The notes under the pieces were generated by a model that saw only the letters and a program-made list of their open reading frames with translations, did not search any database and was not told where the DNA came from. Positions 52,698 through 62,010 of a stretch of DNA of 64,000 nt are shown here, in pieces. How positions within the stretch are numbered: the stretch's first letter is position 1; each line of letters starts with the position of its first letter. The translations under genes and the position numbers were made by a program. Source of the stretch: Nostoc edaphicum CCNP1411 (GTDB taxonomy: Bacteria > Cyanobacteriota > Cyanobacteriia > Cyanobacteriales > Nostocaceae); the NCBI RefSeq assembly GCF_014023275.1, contig NZ_CP054698.1, positions 4,030,001 through 4,094,000 of the forward strand. The letters run 5' to 3'.

Positions 52698-52860
52698 CAG
52701 TTTGTTTAATTCCTTTTTATGAGTTTGTAGTAATCACTGAAGTGATTACTACAAACTTATTCACTCTTCGTAATTAATAAGACAGACCAGTACTGTGTCA
52801 AGTCAAATGCGCTGGGTAAGGAGTGCAGAGTGGAGTTGTAGTGAGTCTTTCCCCTCTAAC

Positions 52861-52895
52861 CAATGCCCAATGCCCAATGCCCAATGCTCAATGCC
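52861..52895. repeat. STRR: heptamer CAATGCC
   Basis: Five units, one with C to T change (CAATGCT). Confidence 0.8.
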
Positions 52896-52989
52896 CCAAT
52901 TAAGTATTTTCCCGGTGCTTCTTTACAAAATCTTCATACAAAAGCTGGTGACAACCCGCATACGTAAAATGATATGCTGTGGTAAGTAG

Positions 52990-53035
52990 ATGCACCCTGA
53001 TGATCTGGAGAGCTGCCTAAGTGGCTCTCTTTTTT
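52990..53035 (+). ncRNA. Short transcript candidate with terminator, copy 1
   Basis: ATGCACCCTGATGATCTG, then a stem GAGAGC (53008-53013)/GCTCTC (53024-53029) and six T. Copy 2 at 53481-53527 keeps 38 of about 46 positions including the stem and T-run. Either a small RNA pair or duplicated terminators. Confidence 0.45.
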
Positions 53036-53083
53036 ATTTTATGTTTGTAGTATTTAGGGATAATCTCATAAGATTATTAGAAA

Positions 53084-53274
53084 TATCCCTCTTCTGTCAC
53101 TTTCCGGGAAAGTGATCGCTAGAAGCCTCATGAGGCAATCAATACAAGCTATACTATTAGAAAAAAATAGGACTTGTATTTGTTATTAGAAAATAATCGC
53201 GCAATCGCTTGTTATACAAAAGCTCTAGATTTTAGAAAAGGCAAATGTTTTCGGAGAGTGACAGAAGAGGGATA
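53084..53274. mobile_element. TA-flanked miniature element, second family
   Basis: Perfect 19-bp inverted ends at 53083-53101 and 53257-53275 (ATATCCCTCTTCTGTCACT), continuing imperfectly to about 27 bp. About 191 bp long, no frame. Its right-hand TA is also the insertion point of the 152-bp element copy B. Confidence 0.7.
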
Positions 53275-53424
53275 TAGGAATCATATTTGATTTCTGAAAA
53301 TATTTGAGTAGGGTGTGTTATGCCGTAGGCTAACGCACCATCCGAAGATTTTGGTGCGTTACGGAAGCCGTAACACACCCTACATATACTTAGATTTTTT
53401 CATAAATCAAATACTAGTCCTATA
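53273..53424. mobile_element. 152-bp TA-flanked miniature element, copy B (inverted)
   Basis: Complement of copy A (50025-50176) with no difference seen, 3.1 kb away in opposite orientation. Perfect identity means recent spread or gene conversion. Confidence 0.85.
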
Positions 53425-53480
53425 ATCTCAATTAATAAGTATTAAACCTTAGAAGATAAATGAGAGAGTGCAGTAATTAT

Positions 53481-53527
53481 ATGCACCTTGATGATCTAGA
53501 GAGCGGCCTAAGTAGCTCTCCTTTTTT
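53481..53527 (+). ncRNA. Short transcript candidate with terminator, copy 2
   Basis: ATGCACCTTGATGATCTA, stem GAGAGC (53499-53504)/GCTCTC (53515-53520), then CTTTTTT. Same layout as 52990-53035. Preceding DNA differs, so no shared promoter is evident. Confidence 0.45.
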
Positions 53528-53743
53528 GCTTTGACCTTTCTTATGACGAAAGATAAAAACAATTATGCCAATCGCCAACTGGTGCATTATTATTGCCATC
53601 AGCAAATAAAAGAGATTGGGGATTGGAAACTGGGAAGCAGGGGAAGTATAGAAAAACTAATAACTCCTGACTCCTAACTCAGCCCTCAGAACTTTTCTAA
53701 GCACAAATTGACATATTTAACCTAATAGTTATAAGGAAAAATA

Positions 53744-54985
53744 ATGGCAGATTGGCAAGAAATAACAGGTGGCATCACAGCACCAAGGGGGTATCAAGCG
53801 GCGGGAATTACCGCAGGGTTGAAACCTTCGGGGTTACCAGATTTAGCTTTGATATTCTCAGAAGCAGAAGCGATCGCAGCTGGTGTATTCACCACCAGCC
53901 AAGTGAAAGCTGCTTGTGTAGAATATTGTCGCCAACGCTTGCAAGCCAAACAAAGCGCTCGTGCCATCCTCTGCAACGCTGGACAAGCAAACGCCGCTAC
54001 AGGGACTCAAGGCAACCTTGATACCATAGAATCTGCTCTGGCAGTAGGTCAAGCCCTAAACATTCCATCTGAATCTGTGTTATTGGCTTCCACTGGCGTG
54101 ATTGGTCAAAGAATTAAGATGGATGCTTTGCGAAGCGGGATTCCCAAAGTAGTAGCAGCACTATCAGATACAGGCTCAGATGCCGCCGCCGGAGCGATTG
54201 TTACTACAGACTTGGTGACAAAATCTATTGCTTTAGAGACAACTATAGGCGATCGCCCGGTACGAATTGGTGGGATTGCCAAAGGTTCCGGTATGATTCA
54301 CCCCAACATGGCAACCATGCTGGCATTTGTTACTTGTGATGCTGTAGTTTCGCCTCACCTTTGGCAACAGATGTTAACAAGGGCCGCTGATAGAAGCTTT
54401 AATTCCATTACTGTGGATGGTGATACCAGCACCAACGACAGCTTAATCGCCTTGGCAAACGGTCAATCCCGCACCCCAGCAATTATAGAATGGGGCGCAG
54501 AAGCAGAGAAATTAGAGGCGATGTTAACAGCAGTTTGCCAGCATTTAGCCAAAGCGATCGCTCGTGATGGTGAAGGTGCAACTTGTCTCATTGAAGTGGA
54601 AGTGACTGGCGCTCATGACGAACTCTCAGCCCGACAAATAGCCAAAACCATCGCCGGTTCATCCTTAGTTAAATCTGCAATTTTTGGACGCGATCCAAAT
54701 TGGGGACGCATCGCCGCCGCCGCCGGACGTGCAGGTGTACCATTTGAGCAAGAAAACTTGCAAATTAAGCTAGGGGATTTCTTAATGTTAGAAAACGGGC
54801 AACCTCTGCAATTTGATCGTGCAGCAGCGAGTGCTTATTTGAAAAAAGCAGCCACAGGTGCTTATCTGCAACAGGATACGGTGTTAATCTCCGTTAACGT
54901 TGGCAATGGTTATGGCGTGGGTAAAGCTTGGGGTTGTGATTTGAGTTACGACTACGTGAAGATTAACGCCGAATATACTACGTAA
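53744..54985 (+). CDS. argJ: Ornithine acetyltransferase / N-acetylglutamate synthase
   Basis: 413 residues. GGITAPRGYQAAGITAGLKPSG, NAGQANAATGTQG, ASTGVIGQ and the self-cleavage/active site KGSGMIHPNMATML (Thr nucleophile after Ala-Met) are diagnostic. The C-terminal part has AIFGRDPNWGRIAAAAGRAG and GCDLSYDYVKINAEYTT. ArgJ recycles the acetyl group in arginine synthesis; arginine also feeds cyanophycin made by the cph genes 8 kb away. The ATG has AAGGAAA upstream. Cytoplasmic. Confidence 0.96.
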   Translation: MADWQEITGGITAPRGYQAAGITAGLKPSGLPDLALIFSEAEAIAAGVFTTSQVKAACVEYCRQRLQAKQSARAILCNAGQANAATGTQGNLDTIESALAVGQALNIPSESVLLASTGVIGQRIKMDALRSGIPKVVAALSDTGSDAAAGAIVTTDLVTKSIALETTIGDRPVRIGGIAKGSGMIHPNMATMLAFVTCDAVVSPHLWQQMLTRAADRSFNSITVDGDTSTNDSLIALANGQSRTPAIIEWGAEAEKLEAMLTAVCQHLAKAIARDGEGATCLIEVEVTGAHDELSARQIAKTIAGSSLVKSAIFGRDPNWGRIAAAAGRAGVPFEQENLQIKLGDFLMLENGQPLQFDRAAASAYLKKAATGAYLQQDTVLISVNVGNGYGVGKAWGCDLSYDYVKINAEYTT

Positions 54986-55317
54986 CCTACTCCCATTGTT
55001 TGCCTTGTAGAGACGCGATTCATCGCGTCTTGAGCCAAGGATATGTTGCAATCATTAATTGAATTGATATCAGAATAGTCTGACAGTTTCTCATACTGTA
55101 GCTGGACGGGTGAAAATGCCTAAGAAGCATATAGAACTCAATACGGTTCGGTTAAGCCAAAAACCAGATAGACTGAGGATTATCACCCAAGTGTACTGAG
55201 ATTGAATGCAACTCAAAGAATTTTCACTATTGGCTATACCCGGTCGTGGCTACCAAGCGCGACAGATATTTTGGACGCTTGCGGCTTGATATAGAAGGCT
55301 CGGTTCTTAAAGCCGGA
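54986..55317. other. Spacer with GACGCGAT palindrome and a DUF488-like scrap
   Basis: GACGCGAT-TC-ATCGCGTC at 55012-55029 (also at 47736 and 58344). Then at 55202-55294 an open frame resembling the start of DUF488 proteins (see separate entry). Otherwise nothing. Confidence 0.45.
55202..55294 (+). pseudogene. Possible DUF488 N-terminal remnant
   Basis: LNATQRIFTIGYTRSWLPSA and TDILDACGLI then stop. RIFTIGYT.RS is the typical DUF488 beginning, whose full proteins have about 120-170 residues. Only 30 codons remain, so if real it is a fragment. Could be chance. Confidence 0.35.
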
Positions 55318-56112
55318 TCAACCCAAGGGTTTTCGCCCAATTGTAGCTACTGTTGTGTAGTAGTACGCCCATACTGACGGGTCATCTGCCACAGTGATAT
55401 ATCGCTCTACATCGGCTTGCAAGCACACACCAGTTGCAATGTAGCGTTCTGCCAAATGCTGTGCCGACATCTTCATAATTTGGGAGATGCGTGACCCACC
55501 ATTTGCAAAAGGCACATAGGTTTCAACCATGATTTTTTCAGACCCAAGCTGCTGGAAAATTTGAGGTAAGCAGCTCCCAAAGCAAGGATCAATACCCATT
55601 GACTCATACATCGCCAAGATTGCTTTATTGACCCGATTAACTGACTCTTTGTCAGGGTGAGCGACTGCCTTAGATGTCTCGAAATCTGGCTCCTCAATAA
55701 CTAGCCAACCGCCTGGCTTAAGAGATTGCCAAATGTTTTCAATAGCCTTTTTCCAATCGCGGATGTGCAGTAATACGTAACGAGCATGGCATACGTCGAA
55801 GCACGAGGTATCTAGCTTTTTTTTTGCAATGTCTAGACACCGTACTTCAACGTTAGGTAGATTTGTGTTTTCGATAAAACGTGTGTCAATATCTACTGCT
55901 ACCACTTTTCCTTGAGCACTCACCTGTTCCGCCATCCAACTCATTATCGATCCCATACCGGCACCAACCTCAAGGGCTGACCATCCTGCTGCAATACCAA
56001 TTTGAGAAAGCCTGCGACGCGAATCAGGGTCAAACTCATCCTGGATTGCAGATAGCCGGATATGTTCTGTATCATGCTGATTGTCCTGAAAAACATAGTT
56101 TTGCGATGACAT
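55318..56112 (-). CDS. Class I SAM-dependent methyltransferase
   Basis: 264 residues. Motif I ALEVGAGMGSIMSWMAEQ (about 46-63), acidic VVAVDIDTRFIE, post-motif CHARYVLLHIRDWKKAIENIWQSLKPGGWLVIEEPDF. The size and C-terminal half (AERYIATGVCLQADVERYITVADDPSVWAYYYTTVATIGRKP) fit small-molecule methyltransferases of the UbiE/Tam-like group. Substrate unknown. No signal peptide. Isolated gene in a repeat-rich area; its A+T content does not stand out. Confidence 0.86.
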   Translation of the reverse strand: MSSQNYVFQDNQHDTEHIRLSAIQDEFDPDSRRRLSQIGIAAGWSALEVGAGMGSIMSWMAEQVSAQGKVVAVDIDTRFIENTNLPNVEVRCLDIAKKKLDTSCFDVCHARYVLLHIRDWKKAIENIWQSLKPGGWLVIEEPDFETSKAVAHPDKESVNRVNKAILAMYESMGIDPCFGSCLPQIFQQLGSEKIMVETYVPFANGGSRISQIMKMSAQHLAERYIATGVCLQADVERYITVADDPSVWAYYYTTVATIGRKPLG

Positions 56113-56933
56113 AGCAGTATCTCTTTTAGGTGTGTTTTGTTTTATCCTATACTCCTTTTTAGAACGCTGGAGATGATGCTTACTGATGAAAGAATCTACC
56201 TTATATAGCCTGTTCAGTTGGGTAGTAAGCGCTCCAAGTTAGGTCTCCAACTTTCCCAGTCTTACTATCTCATATCATGTCCACTTAATCATTTATGATA
56301 TATCATTGCGAGTGGAACGGAGTGAAACGAAGCAATCACAGAATCATTGCGATTACTTCACTCCGCTATCGCTGCGTTCCCTGCGGGAACGCTAAGAGCG
56401 AACGTAATGACAAGTATTTAGTCGGACATTATCATCTCACCGCAATGCGCCTCTAAATTACAGGGATAATATAATAGTTGTGATAAATAAAAACTTATAG
56501 ATGACAAATTACTACTAAATGTAAGTTACAAAAGAAGTGAAAAGAGTCAATCATAAAGTAAACATAATAGTCTTCATAAATAAAAGTTGATATATTAAAA
56601 ATTATTCCTATAGTTAAGGAAAATAGATAAATTTTTCCTTATACATCCAATCTAATATTTGTTTAATAAATCGAGACTCCGAGTTAACTAATTCGGCTTC
56701 AAAGGCTGTAAACTGATTTCAACAAGGTGAATCACACCTCTGCATCACAATAGAAAAGCAGAGTCAATAAATTAACCGAGTTTTTATATAGCTAGCTATT
56801 TCATTAAGGAAATGGCTGCGATCGCTTGGAAAAATATAGCTTGATTAATCATTAATAATGCAAGAAACATAAGGTTTTTTGCCTAAATTGTCATAGCTAT
56901 AAAAAATAACATTTACATTTTCAGGAGATATTT
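56113..56933. other. 820-bp region upstream of cmpA
   Basis: 56305-56412 is a dispersed repeat (CATTGCGAGTGGAACGGAGT, then an inverted part around GCGTTCCC-TGC-GGGAACGC). The rest is A+T-rich. A CCGA.TTA..TAA.TCGG dyad at 56679-56696 is a LysR-type operator candidate for the bicarbonate-responsive regulator CmpR. No coding sequence supported. Confidence 0.5.
56679..56696. promoter_or_regulatory. LysR-type operator candidate upstream of cmpA
   Basis: CCGAGTTAACTAATTCGG, arms matching at seven of nine positions, with TTA..TAA core. About 240 bp before cmpA. CmpR, the LysR regulator of cmp genes, recognises TTA/TAA half sites; the match is suggestive only. Confidence 0.3.
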
Positions 56934-58316
56934 ATGACAGAATTTTTTAATCAAATTTCTCGCCGCAAATTCATCTTCACAGCCGGAGCATCTGCGGGTG
57001 CTGTATTCCTCAAAGGCTGTTTGGGTAATCCTCCTGAAAACCTTACTGGTGGAAGCAACCAAGTACAGCCAACTGCTCAAACGGTTGCTAATATTAGTCC
57101 CGAACAAACACCAGAAACTACTACAGTCAAGTTAGGATATATTCCCATTGTAGAAGCGGCTCCTTTAATTATTGCTAAAGAAAAAGGCTTTTTTGCAAAG
57201 TATGGGATGACTAATGTTGACCTTTCCAAACAAGCTTCTTGGGGTGCAGCCAGAGACAACGTAGAAATTGGTTCTGCGGGTGGTGGGATAGATGGCGGTC
57301 AATGGCAGATGCCAATGCCACATTTAATTACAGAAGGTTTAATTACCAAGGGCAATCAAAAAATTCCCATGTATGTATTATGTCAATTGATTACGCATGG
57401 AAATGGAATTGCGATCGCAAGCAAGCACCAAGGCAAAGGTATTAGTTTACAACTCGCTAGCGCTAAGTCCCTATTCACGGAATTAAAATCTTCAACCCCC
57501 TTCACTGCCGCATTCACCTTTCCCCACGTAAACCAAGATTTGTGGATTCGCTACTGGTTAGCAGCAGGCGGCTTAGATCCGGATGCAGATGTCAAATTGC
57601 TCACAGTACCAGCCGCGCAAACTGTGGCCAACATGCAAACAGGAACAATGGATGCCTTTAGTACAGGCGACCCCTGGCCATATCGTCTGGTGCAAGACAA
57701 AATTGGCTACGTAGCAGCATTAACCGCAGAAATTTGGAAAAATCATCCTGAAGAATATCTAGCCATGAGAGGCGATTGGGTTGATAAAAATCCCAAGGCT
57801 ACCAAAGCAATTTTAAAAGGAATTATGGAAGCCCAACAATGGCTAGATAATTTTGATAATCGCAAAGAAGCGGCTCAAATTCTGGCTGGACGAAATTATT
57901 TCAATCTTTCTTCACCGGAAATATTAGCAGATCCATACCAAGGTAAATATGACATGGGTGATGGTCGCAAGATTGATGATAAATCAATGGCTGCTTACTA
58001 CTGGAAAGATGAAAAAGGTAGTGTTTCCTATCCCTATAAGAGTCATGATTTGTGGTTCATAGTTGAAAATGTTCGTTGGGGATTTCTGCCAAAAGATTAC
58101 CTAGATAATAATGCTGCTAAAGCTAAAGAACTTATCAACAAAGTCAACCGCGAAGATATTTGGAAAGAAGCTGCCAAAGAAGCTGGAATTACTACTGCTG
58201 ATATTCCTACAAATACATCCCGTGGTGTAGAAGAGTTTTTTGATGGCATCAAATTTGACCCCGAAAAGCCAGAAGAATATCTCAAGAGTTTGAAAATCAA
58301 AAAGGTCAGTGTTTAG
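56934..58316 (+). CDS. cmpA: Bicarbonate-binding lipoprotein of the CmpABCD importer
   Basis: 460 residues. Twin-arginine lipoprotein signal: [14 protein letters not shown] and lipobox VFLKGC (Cys29). The binding domain is of the NrtA/CmpA type: [88 protein letters not shown]. The stretch [20 protein letters not shown] is, as I recall, CmpA-like rather than NrtA-like, and no nitrate or nitrite reductase genes adjoin. It delivers bicarbonate at the periplasmic face. AGGAG lies seven bases before the ATG. Confidence 0.85.
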   Translation: MTEFFNQISRRKFIFTAGASAGAVFLKGCLGNPPENLTGGSNQVQPTAQTVANISPEQTPETTTVKLGYIPIVEAAPLIIAKEKGFFAKYGMTNVDLSKQASWGAARDNVEIGSAGGGIDGGQWQMPMPHLITEGLITKGNQKIPMYVLCQLITHGNGIAIASKHQGKGISLQLASAKSLFTELKSSTPFTAAFTFPHVNQDLWIRYWLAAGGLDPDADVKLLTVPAAQTVANMQTGTMDAFSTGDPWPYRLVQDKIGYVAALTAEIWKNHPEEYLAMRGDWVDKNPKATKAILKGIMEAQQWLDNFDNRKEAAQILAGRNYFNLSSPEILADPYQGKYDMGDGRKIDDKSMAAYYWKDEKGSVSYPYKSHDLWFIVENVRWGFLPKDYLDNNAAKAKELINKVNREDIWKEAAKEAGITTADIPTNTSRGVEEFFDGIKFDPEKPEEYLKSLKIKKVSV

Positions 58317-58317
58317 A

Positions 58318-58405
58318 TACGCGATTCATCTCTTGTAGAGACGCGATGAATCGCGTCTAGGACAAATAACAAATAAAAAATAAAATTTGAGGAGAACACA
58401 GCATC
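58318..58405. repeat. GACGCGAT palindrome in the cmpA-cmpB gap
   Basis: GAGACGCGATGAATCGCGTC (58338-58357) with a partial copy ACGCGATTCATC just before. Could fold in the mRNA and reduce readthrough from cmpA to cmpB, giving more binding protein than permease. Confidence 0.55.
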
Positions 58406-59245
58406 ATGACACTTGCCCAAAAACGCCCTGCAAGCCCTAGATTGAGTAATAGCTTTATATCTAGTCTGAAAAAGCAATTTCCTGACCTGATACCACCTGC
58501 GATCGCGATCGCCATCTTCCTCATTCTCTGGCAACTCTTCGCCTGGACTCCCGGCGCCACATTACCAGGGCCAATACAGGTTATCCAAGACACTTGGGTA
58601 CTCATTCTCTGGCCATTTTATGACCGAGGTGGCATTGATAAAGGTCTATTTTGGCAGATTCTCGCTAGTCTGCAACGGGTTGCTATCAGTTATACCCTAG
58701 CTGCGATCGTTGGTATTGGCTTGGGCATTTTGATTGGGGTTAATAGAACCATGTCCAAAGCATTAGACCCCATCTTTCAACTACTGCGGACTGTACCACC
58801 TCTAGCTTGGGTTCCAATTTCTTTAGCAGCTTTACGACAAAACGAACCCGCAGCATTATTCGTAATTTTCATTACGGCAATTTGGCCCATCTTAATTAAC
58901 ACTGCTGTCGGTGTTACCCAAATTCCCCAAGATTACAACAACGTCGCCAAAGTTCTCCAACTTAGCCGCAAAGAATATTTCACTAACATTTTGATTCCTG
59001 CGGCATTACCCTACATCTTTACCGGTTTGAGAATTGCAATCGGTTTAGCTTGGTTAGCGATTATCGCTGCCGAAATCGTCATGTCCGGTATTGTCGGCAT
59101 CGGCTTTTTCATCTGGGATGCCTATCAAAATAACAACGTCAGCGAAGTGATTTTAGCTCTAGTTTATATCGGTGTTGTTGGGTTGCTCCTAGATAAAGCA
59201 ATGGGTTGGCTTCAAAACAAGATTTTACCAGCAGAGCAAAAATAG
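58406..59245 (+). CDS. cmpB: Bicarbonate ABC importer permease
   Basis: 279 residues, six predicted membrane helices (first about 33-52: AIAIAIFLILWQLFAW). The EAA loop EYFTNILIPAALPYIFTGLRIAIGLAWLAIIAAEIV is the docking site for the ATPases. SBP-dependent permease of the NrtB/SsuC/CmpB group. GGAG lies 10 bases before the ATG. Confidence 0.9.
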   Translation: MTLAQKRPASPRLSNSFISSLKKQFPDLIPPAIAIAIFLILWQLFAWTPGATLPGPIQVIQDTWVLILWPFYDRGGIDKGLFWQILASLQRVAISYTLAAIVGIGLGILIGVNRTMSKALDPIFQLLRTVPPLAWVPISLAALRQNEPAALFVIFITAIWPILINTAVGVTQIPQDYNNVAKVLQLSRKEYFTNILIPAALPYIFTGLRIAIGLAWLAIIAAEIVMSGIVGIGFFIWDAYQNNNVSEVILALVYIGVVGLLLDKAMGWLQNKILPAEQK

Positions 59246-59304
59246 TCATTGGTCATTAGTCATTTGTAAAAAACTAAGGACTAGGGACTGTTTTCAAACT
59301 CGGA

Positions 59305-59386
59305 GATCCCCCCTAACCCCCCTTAAAAAGGGGGGGAAAGAAATTCTAAAAGCCCCCCTTTTTAAGGGGGGTTGGGGGGATCTTCA
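59305..59386. repeat. Large inverted repeat in the cmpB-cmpC gap
   Basis: GATCCCCCCTAACCCCCCTT (59305-59324) and its complement near 59366-59386, with AAAAAGGGGGG/CCCCCCTTTTT inside: an about 80-bp hairpin. Related to the element at 61772-61865. A common dispersed cyanobacterial repeat. Confidence 0.7.
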
Positions 59387-59468
59387 AAGACTAGGGTGCT
59401 TAAAGCAAGGTTTGAAAACACAACCTAATGACCACTTACCAAGGACAAATAACAAAGGACAAATAAGT

Positions 59469-61469
59469 ATGTTTGTAGCTGTTGATCAAATTGAAAAAGT
59501 TTTTGAATTAACTGGTGGTGGCAAATATATTGCCCTCAAAGGAATCGATCTTCAAATTAGAAAAGGAGAATTTGTCTCTCTTATTGGTCACTCCGGTTGC
59601 GGTAAATCCACTCTATTAAATATGATTGCGGGTTTGGATTTGCCAACTGAGGGTATTGTCACTCTCGAAGGACAAAAAATCACCAAACCCGGCCCAGACA
59701 GAATGGTGGTGTTCCAAAATTATTCGTTATTACCCTGGCGGACAGTAAGAGAAAATATTGCCCTCGCGGTGGACTCGGTAATGAAGGGTTTACCCGCAAG
59801 CGATCGCAACGCCATTATCGAAAAACATATTGATATGGTAGGTTTGCGTCCCCATGCTGACAAACAGCCGGGAATGTTATCAGGTGGACAAAAGCAGCGA
59901 GTTGCGATCGCCCGCGCCTTAGCGATTCGTCCCAAATTACTGCTGCTAGATGAACCCTTTGGTGCGTTGGATGCACTCACACGCGGCAATTTGCAAGAAC
60001 AACTCATGCAAATCTGCGAAGAAAATCAAGTTACCGCCGTGATGGTGACACATGATGTCGATGAAGCGGTGCTGTTATCTGACAGAATCGTGATGCTAAC
60101 CAACGGCCCCGAATCTAAAATTGGTGACATTCTAGAAGTAGATATTCCCAGACCCCGCAAGCGGATGGAAGTAGTAGAACATCCCAGCTACTACAGCTTG
60201 CGGAGTGAGATGATTTACTTCCTCAATCAGCAAAAACGGATTAAGAAAATTCGGGCGCGGAAAACTGCCGATATTAACCGTCATGGATTAGAAAAAGTTA
60301 ACCTAGAAATTGGCTTTTTACCTCTTACCGCTTGCGCCCCCTTAGCAGTTGCTAAAGAAAAAGGCTTTTTTGTCAAGCATGGTTTAGATGAAGTTAACCT
60401 TGTGCGCGAAAGTAGCTGGCGGGGTATAGAAGATGGCATCAGTGGCGGTTATTTAGATGCGGCGCAAATGCCTTCAGGGATGCCGATGTGGCTAACTTTG
60501 GGAGGACATAATAACCAACCCCTACCCGTTGTCACCGCCCTCACGATGACTCGCAACGGTAACGCCATCACCTTGGCAAAACACTTTTATGAACAAGGTG
60601 TACAAACCTTATCAGATTTCAAAAGATACCTGCTTCGCACCCGCGAACAACGGCACACAATGGGAGTAGTACATGCCGCATCGATGCACAACTTACTGCT
60701 GCGTTACTGGCTAGCGGCTGGTGGAATTGACCCCGATAGCGATGTGGATATGAAAACCATTCCCCCAGCGCAGATGGTAGCCGACCTCAAAGCTGGAAGC
60801 ATTGATGGTTACTGCGTAGGCGAACCTTGGAACTACCGCGCGGCTGTGGAAAATGTCGGCTTTACCATCGCTACCGACTTAGAAGTTTGGTTGGGACATC
60901 CCGGTAAAGTTCTTGGTGTGCGGGAAGATTGGGCAGAAAATTATCCAAATACGCATATTGCCTTAACCAAAGCTTTGTTAGAAGCTTGCGTATATTGTGC
61001 AAATCCCGAAAATACCCAAGAGATTCGGCAAATTTTAGCAGGGCGAGATTATGTCAGCACTGATTTAGAATACATTCAACTCGAAGATCCAGATAGTCTC
61101 ACCTGTGACTTAGACCATCCATTGCGAGACTATGCCCATCTCCAATTTTATTCCGATTCTGCGATCAACCGTCCCAGTCGCACCGAACAAATTTGGATTA
61201 TGAGTCAATTGGCGCGTTGGGGTGACACTCCCTTCCCCAGAAATTGGGTAGAAGTTGTTGAACGGGTGTGTCGCGTGCGTGTTTTCAGCACCGCCGCACG
61301 AGAATTAGGTTTGGATATTAGCTATATTCGCCAACCGATTCAACTGTTCGACGGTACTCCCTTTAATGCCGATGATCCGATCGCTTATCTCAACAACTTA
61401 AAAATTAAACGTGATTTTTCAGTCGCGGAAGTTGTTCTTGATGCACCGAGAAGAAGACTTGCATCATAA
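59469..61469 (+). CDS. cmpC: Bicarbonate importer ATPase fused to a substrate-binding domain
   Basis: 666 residues from ATG 59469 (MFVAVDQIEKVFELTGG); 19 in-frame codons before it have no family support. ABC ATPase 1-260: Walker A GHSGCGKST (40-48), signature LSGGQKQR, Walker B LLLLDEPFGALD, H-loop THDVDEA. From about 278 a CmpA/NrtA-like binding domain follows (EIGFLPLTACAPLAVAKEKGFFVKHGLDEV, DGYCVGEPWNYRAAVENVG). This fusion is unique to NrtC/CmpC; the domain is cytosolic and probably senses substrate to regulate transport. Confidence 0.93.
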   Translation: MFVAVDQIEKVFELTGGGKYIALKGIDLQIRKGEFVSLIGHSGCGKSTLLNMIAGLDLPTEGIVTLEGQKITKPGPDRMVVFQNYSLLPWRTVRENIALAVDSVMKGLPASDRNAIIEKHIDMVGLRPHADKQPGMLSGGQKQRVAIARALAIRPKLLLLDEPFGALDALTRGNLQEQLMQICEENQVTAVMVTHDVDEAVLLSDRIVMLTNGPESKIGDILEVDIPRPRKRMEVVEHPSYYSLRSEMIYFLNQQKRIKKIRARKTADINRHGLEKVNLEIGFLPLTACAPLAVAKEKGFFVKHGLDEVNLVRESSWRGIEDGISGGYLDAAQMPSGMPMWLTLGGHNNQPLPVVTALTMTRNGNAITLAKHFYEQGVQTLSDFKRYLLRTREQRHTMGVVHAASMHNLLLRYWLAAGGIDPDSDVDMKTIPPAQMVADLKAGSIDGYCVGEPWNYRAAVENVGFTIATDLEVWLGHPGKVLGVREDWAENYPNTHIALTKALLEACVYCANPENTQEIRQILAGRDYVSTDLEYIQLEDPDSLTCDLDHPLRDYAHLQFYSDSAINRPSRTEQIWIMSQLARWGDTPFPRNWVEVVERVCRVRVFSTAARELGLDISYIRQPIQLFDGTPFNADDPIAYLNNLKIKRDFSVAEVVLDAPRRRLAS

Positions 61470-61520
61470 AAAAGTTGTGAGAGAAAGAGGGAGTGGGAGA
61501 AGTAGCACATCACACGCGAA

Positions 61521-61749
61521 CCTTTTATCTCCGTTAACGAGTATCTGAACTGGATGAATCCACCTTTTATCTCCGTCAACGAGTATTTGAACCGGATGAA
61601 TCCACCTTTTATCTCCGTCAACGAGTATTTGAACCGGATGAATCCACCTTTTATCTCCGTCAACGAGTATTTGAACCGGATGAATCCACCTTTTATCTCC
61701 GTTAACGAGTATTTGAACCGGATGAATCCACCTTTTATCTCCGTCAACG
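61521..61749. repeat. 42-bp tandem repeat array, about 5.5 units
   Basis: Units begin at 61521, 61563, 61605, 61647, 61689 and 61731 with CCTTTTATCTCCGTCAACGA. Units 2-4 are identical; 1 and 5 differ by one to three bases. No spacers, so not CRISPR. Likely variable in copy number between strains. Confidence 0.9.
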
Positions 61750-61771
61750 TCTCCCTTTTACACACAAATCG

Positions 61772-61865
61772 AATTACCCCCCTTAATCCCCCCTTGTAAA
61801 GGGGGGAAAAAGAAATCTAGTTCCCTCCCCTTTATAAGGGGAGGGTTAGGGTGGGGTAATTCGAG
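61772..61865. repeat. Inverted repeat element in the cmpC-cmpD gap
   Basis: GAATTACCCC (61772) to GGGGTAATTC (61862), interior purine/pyrimidine-rich arms. Same broad type as 59305-59386. Confidence 0.65.
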
Positions 61866-62010
61866 GACTGATAGTGATTCGATAACTTGTGTGTAGACCC
61901 TGGAAAATTCAAAGCCTCTCCCCTTCTAGGGGAGAGGTTTGGAGAGAGGTCAGAATATTCATTTTTTCATCGCGTACATTTAGCTTTTTAATCCCCAAAT
62001 ACCAAATACC

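Larger units (their letters stand above)
52698..53743. other. 1 kb repeat-rich spacer between gatB and argJ
   Basis: Contains CAATGCC heptamers (52861-52895), two copies of a terminator-like short element (52990-53035, 53481-53527), one TA-flanked miniature element (53084-53274), and copy B of the 152-bp element (53273-53424). An inverted pair GTAGTAATCACT/AGTGATTACTAC (52727-52750) follows gatB and may end it. No coding sequence seen. Confidence 0.6.
61470..62010. other. 540-bp repeat-filled gap between cmpC and cmpD
   Basis: Made almost wholly of repeats: the 42-bp tandem array (61521-61749), an inverted CCCCCCTTAATCC/AGGGGAGGG element (61772-61865) and a CCTCTCCCCTTCTAGGGGAGAGG hairpin (about 61912-61935). 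No coding sequence; long frames across the array exist only because 42 is a multiple of three. Confidence 0.65.

Noticed and set aside
61521..61749. CRISPR array
   Set aside because: Units are contiguous with no spacers and no cas genes.
61385..61799. Open frames on both strands over the 42-bp array
   Set aside because: They exist because the unit length is divisible by three; no signal, ribosome site or non-repeat domain.
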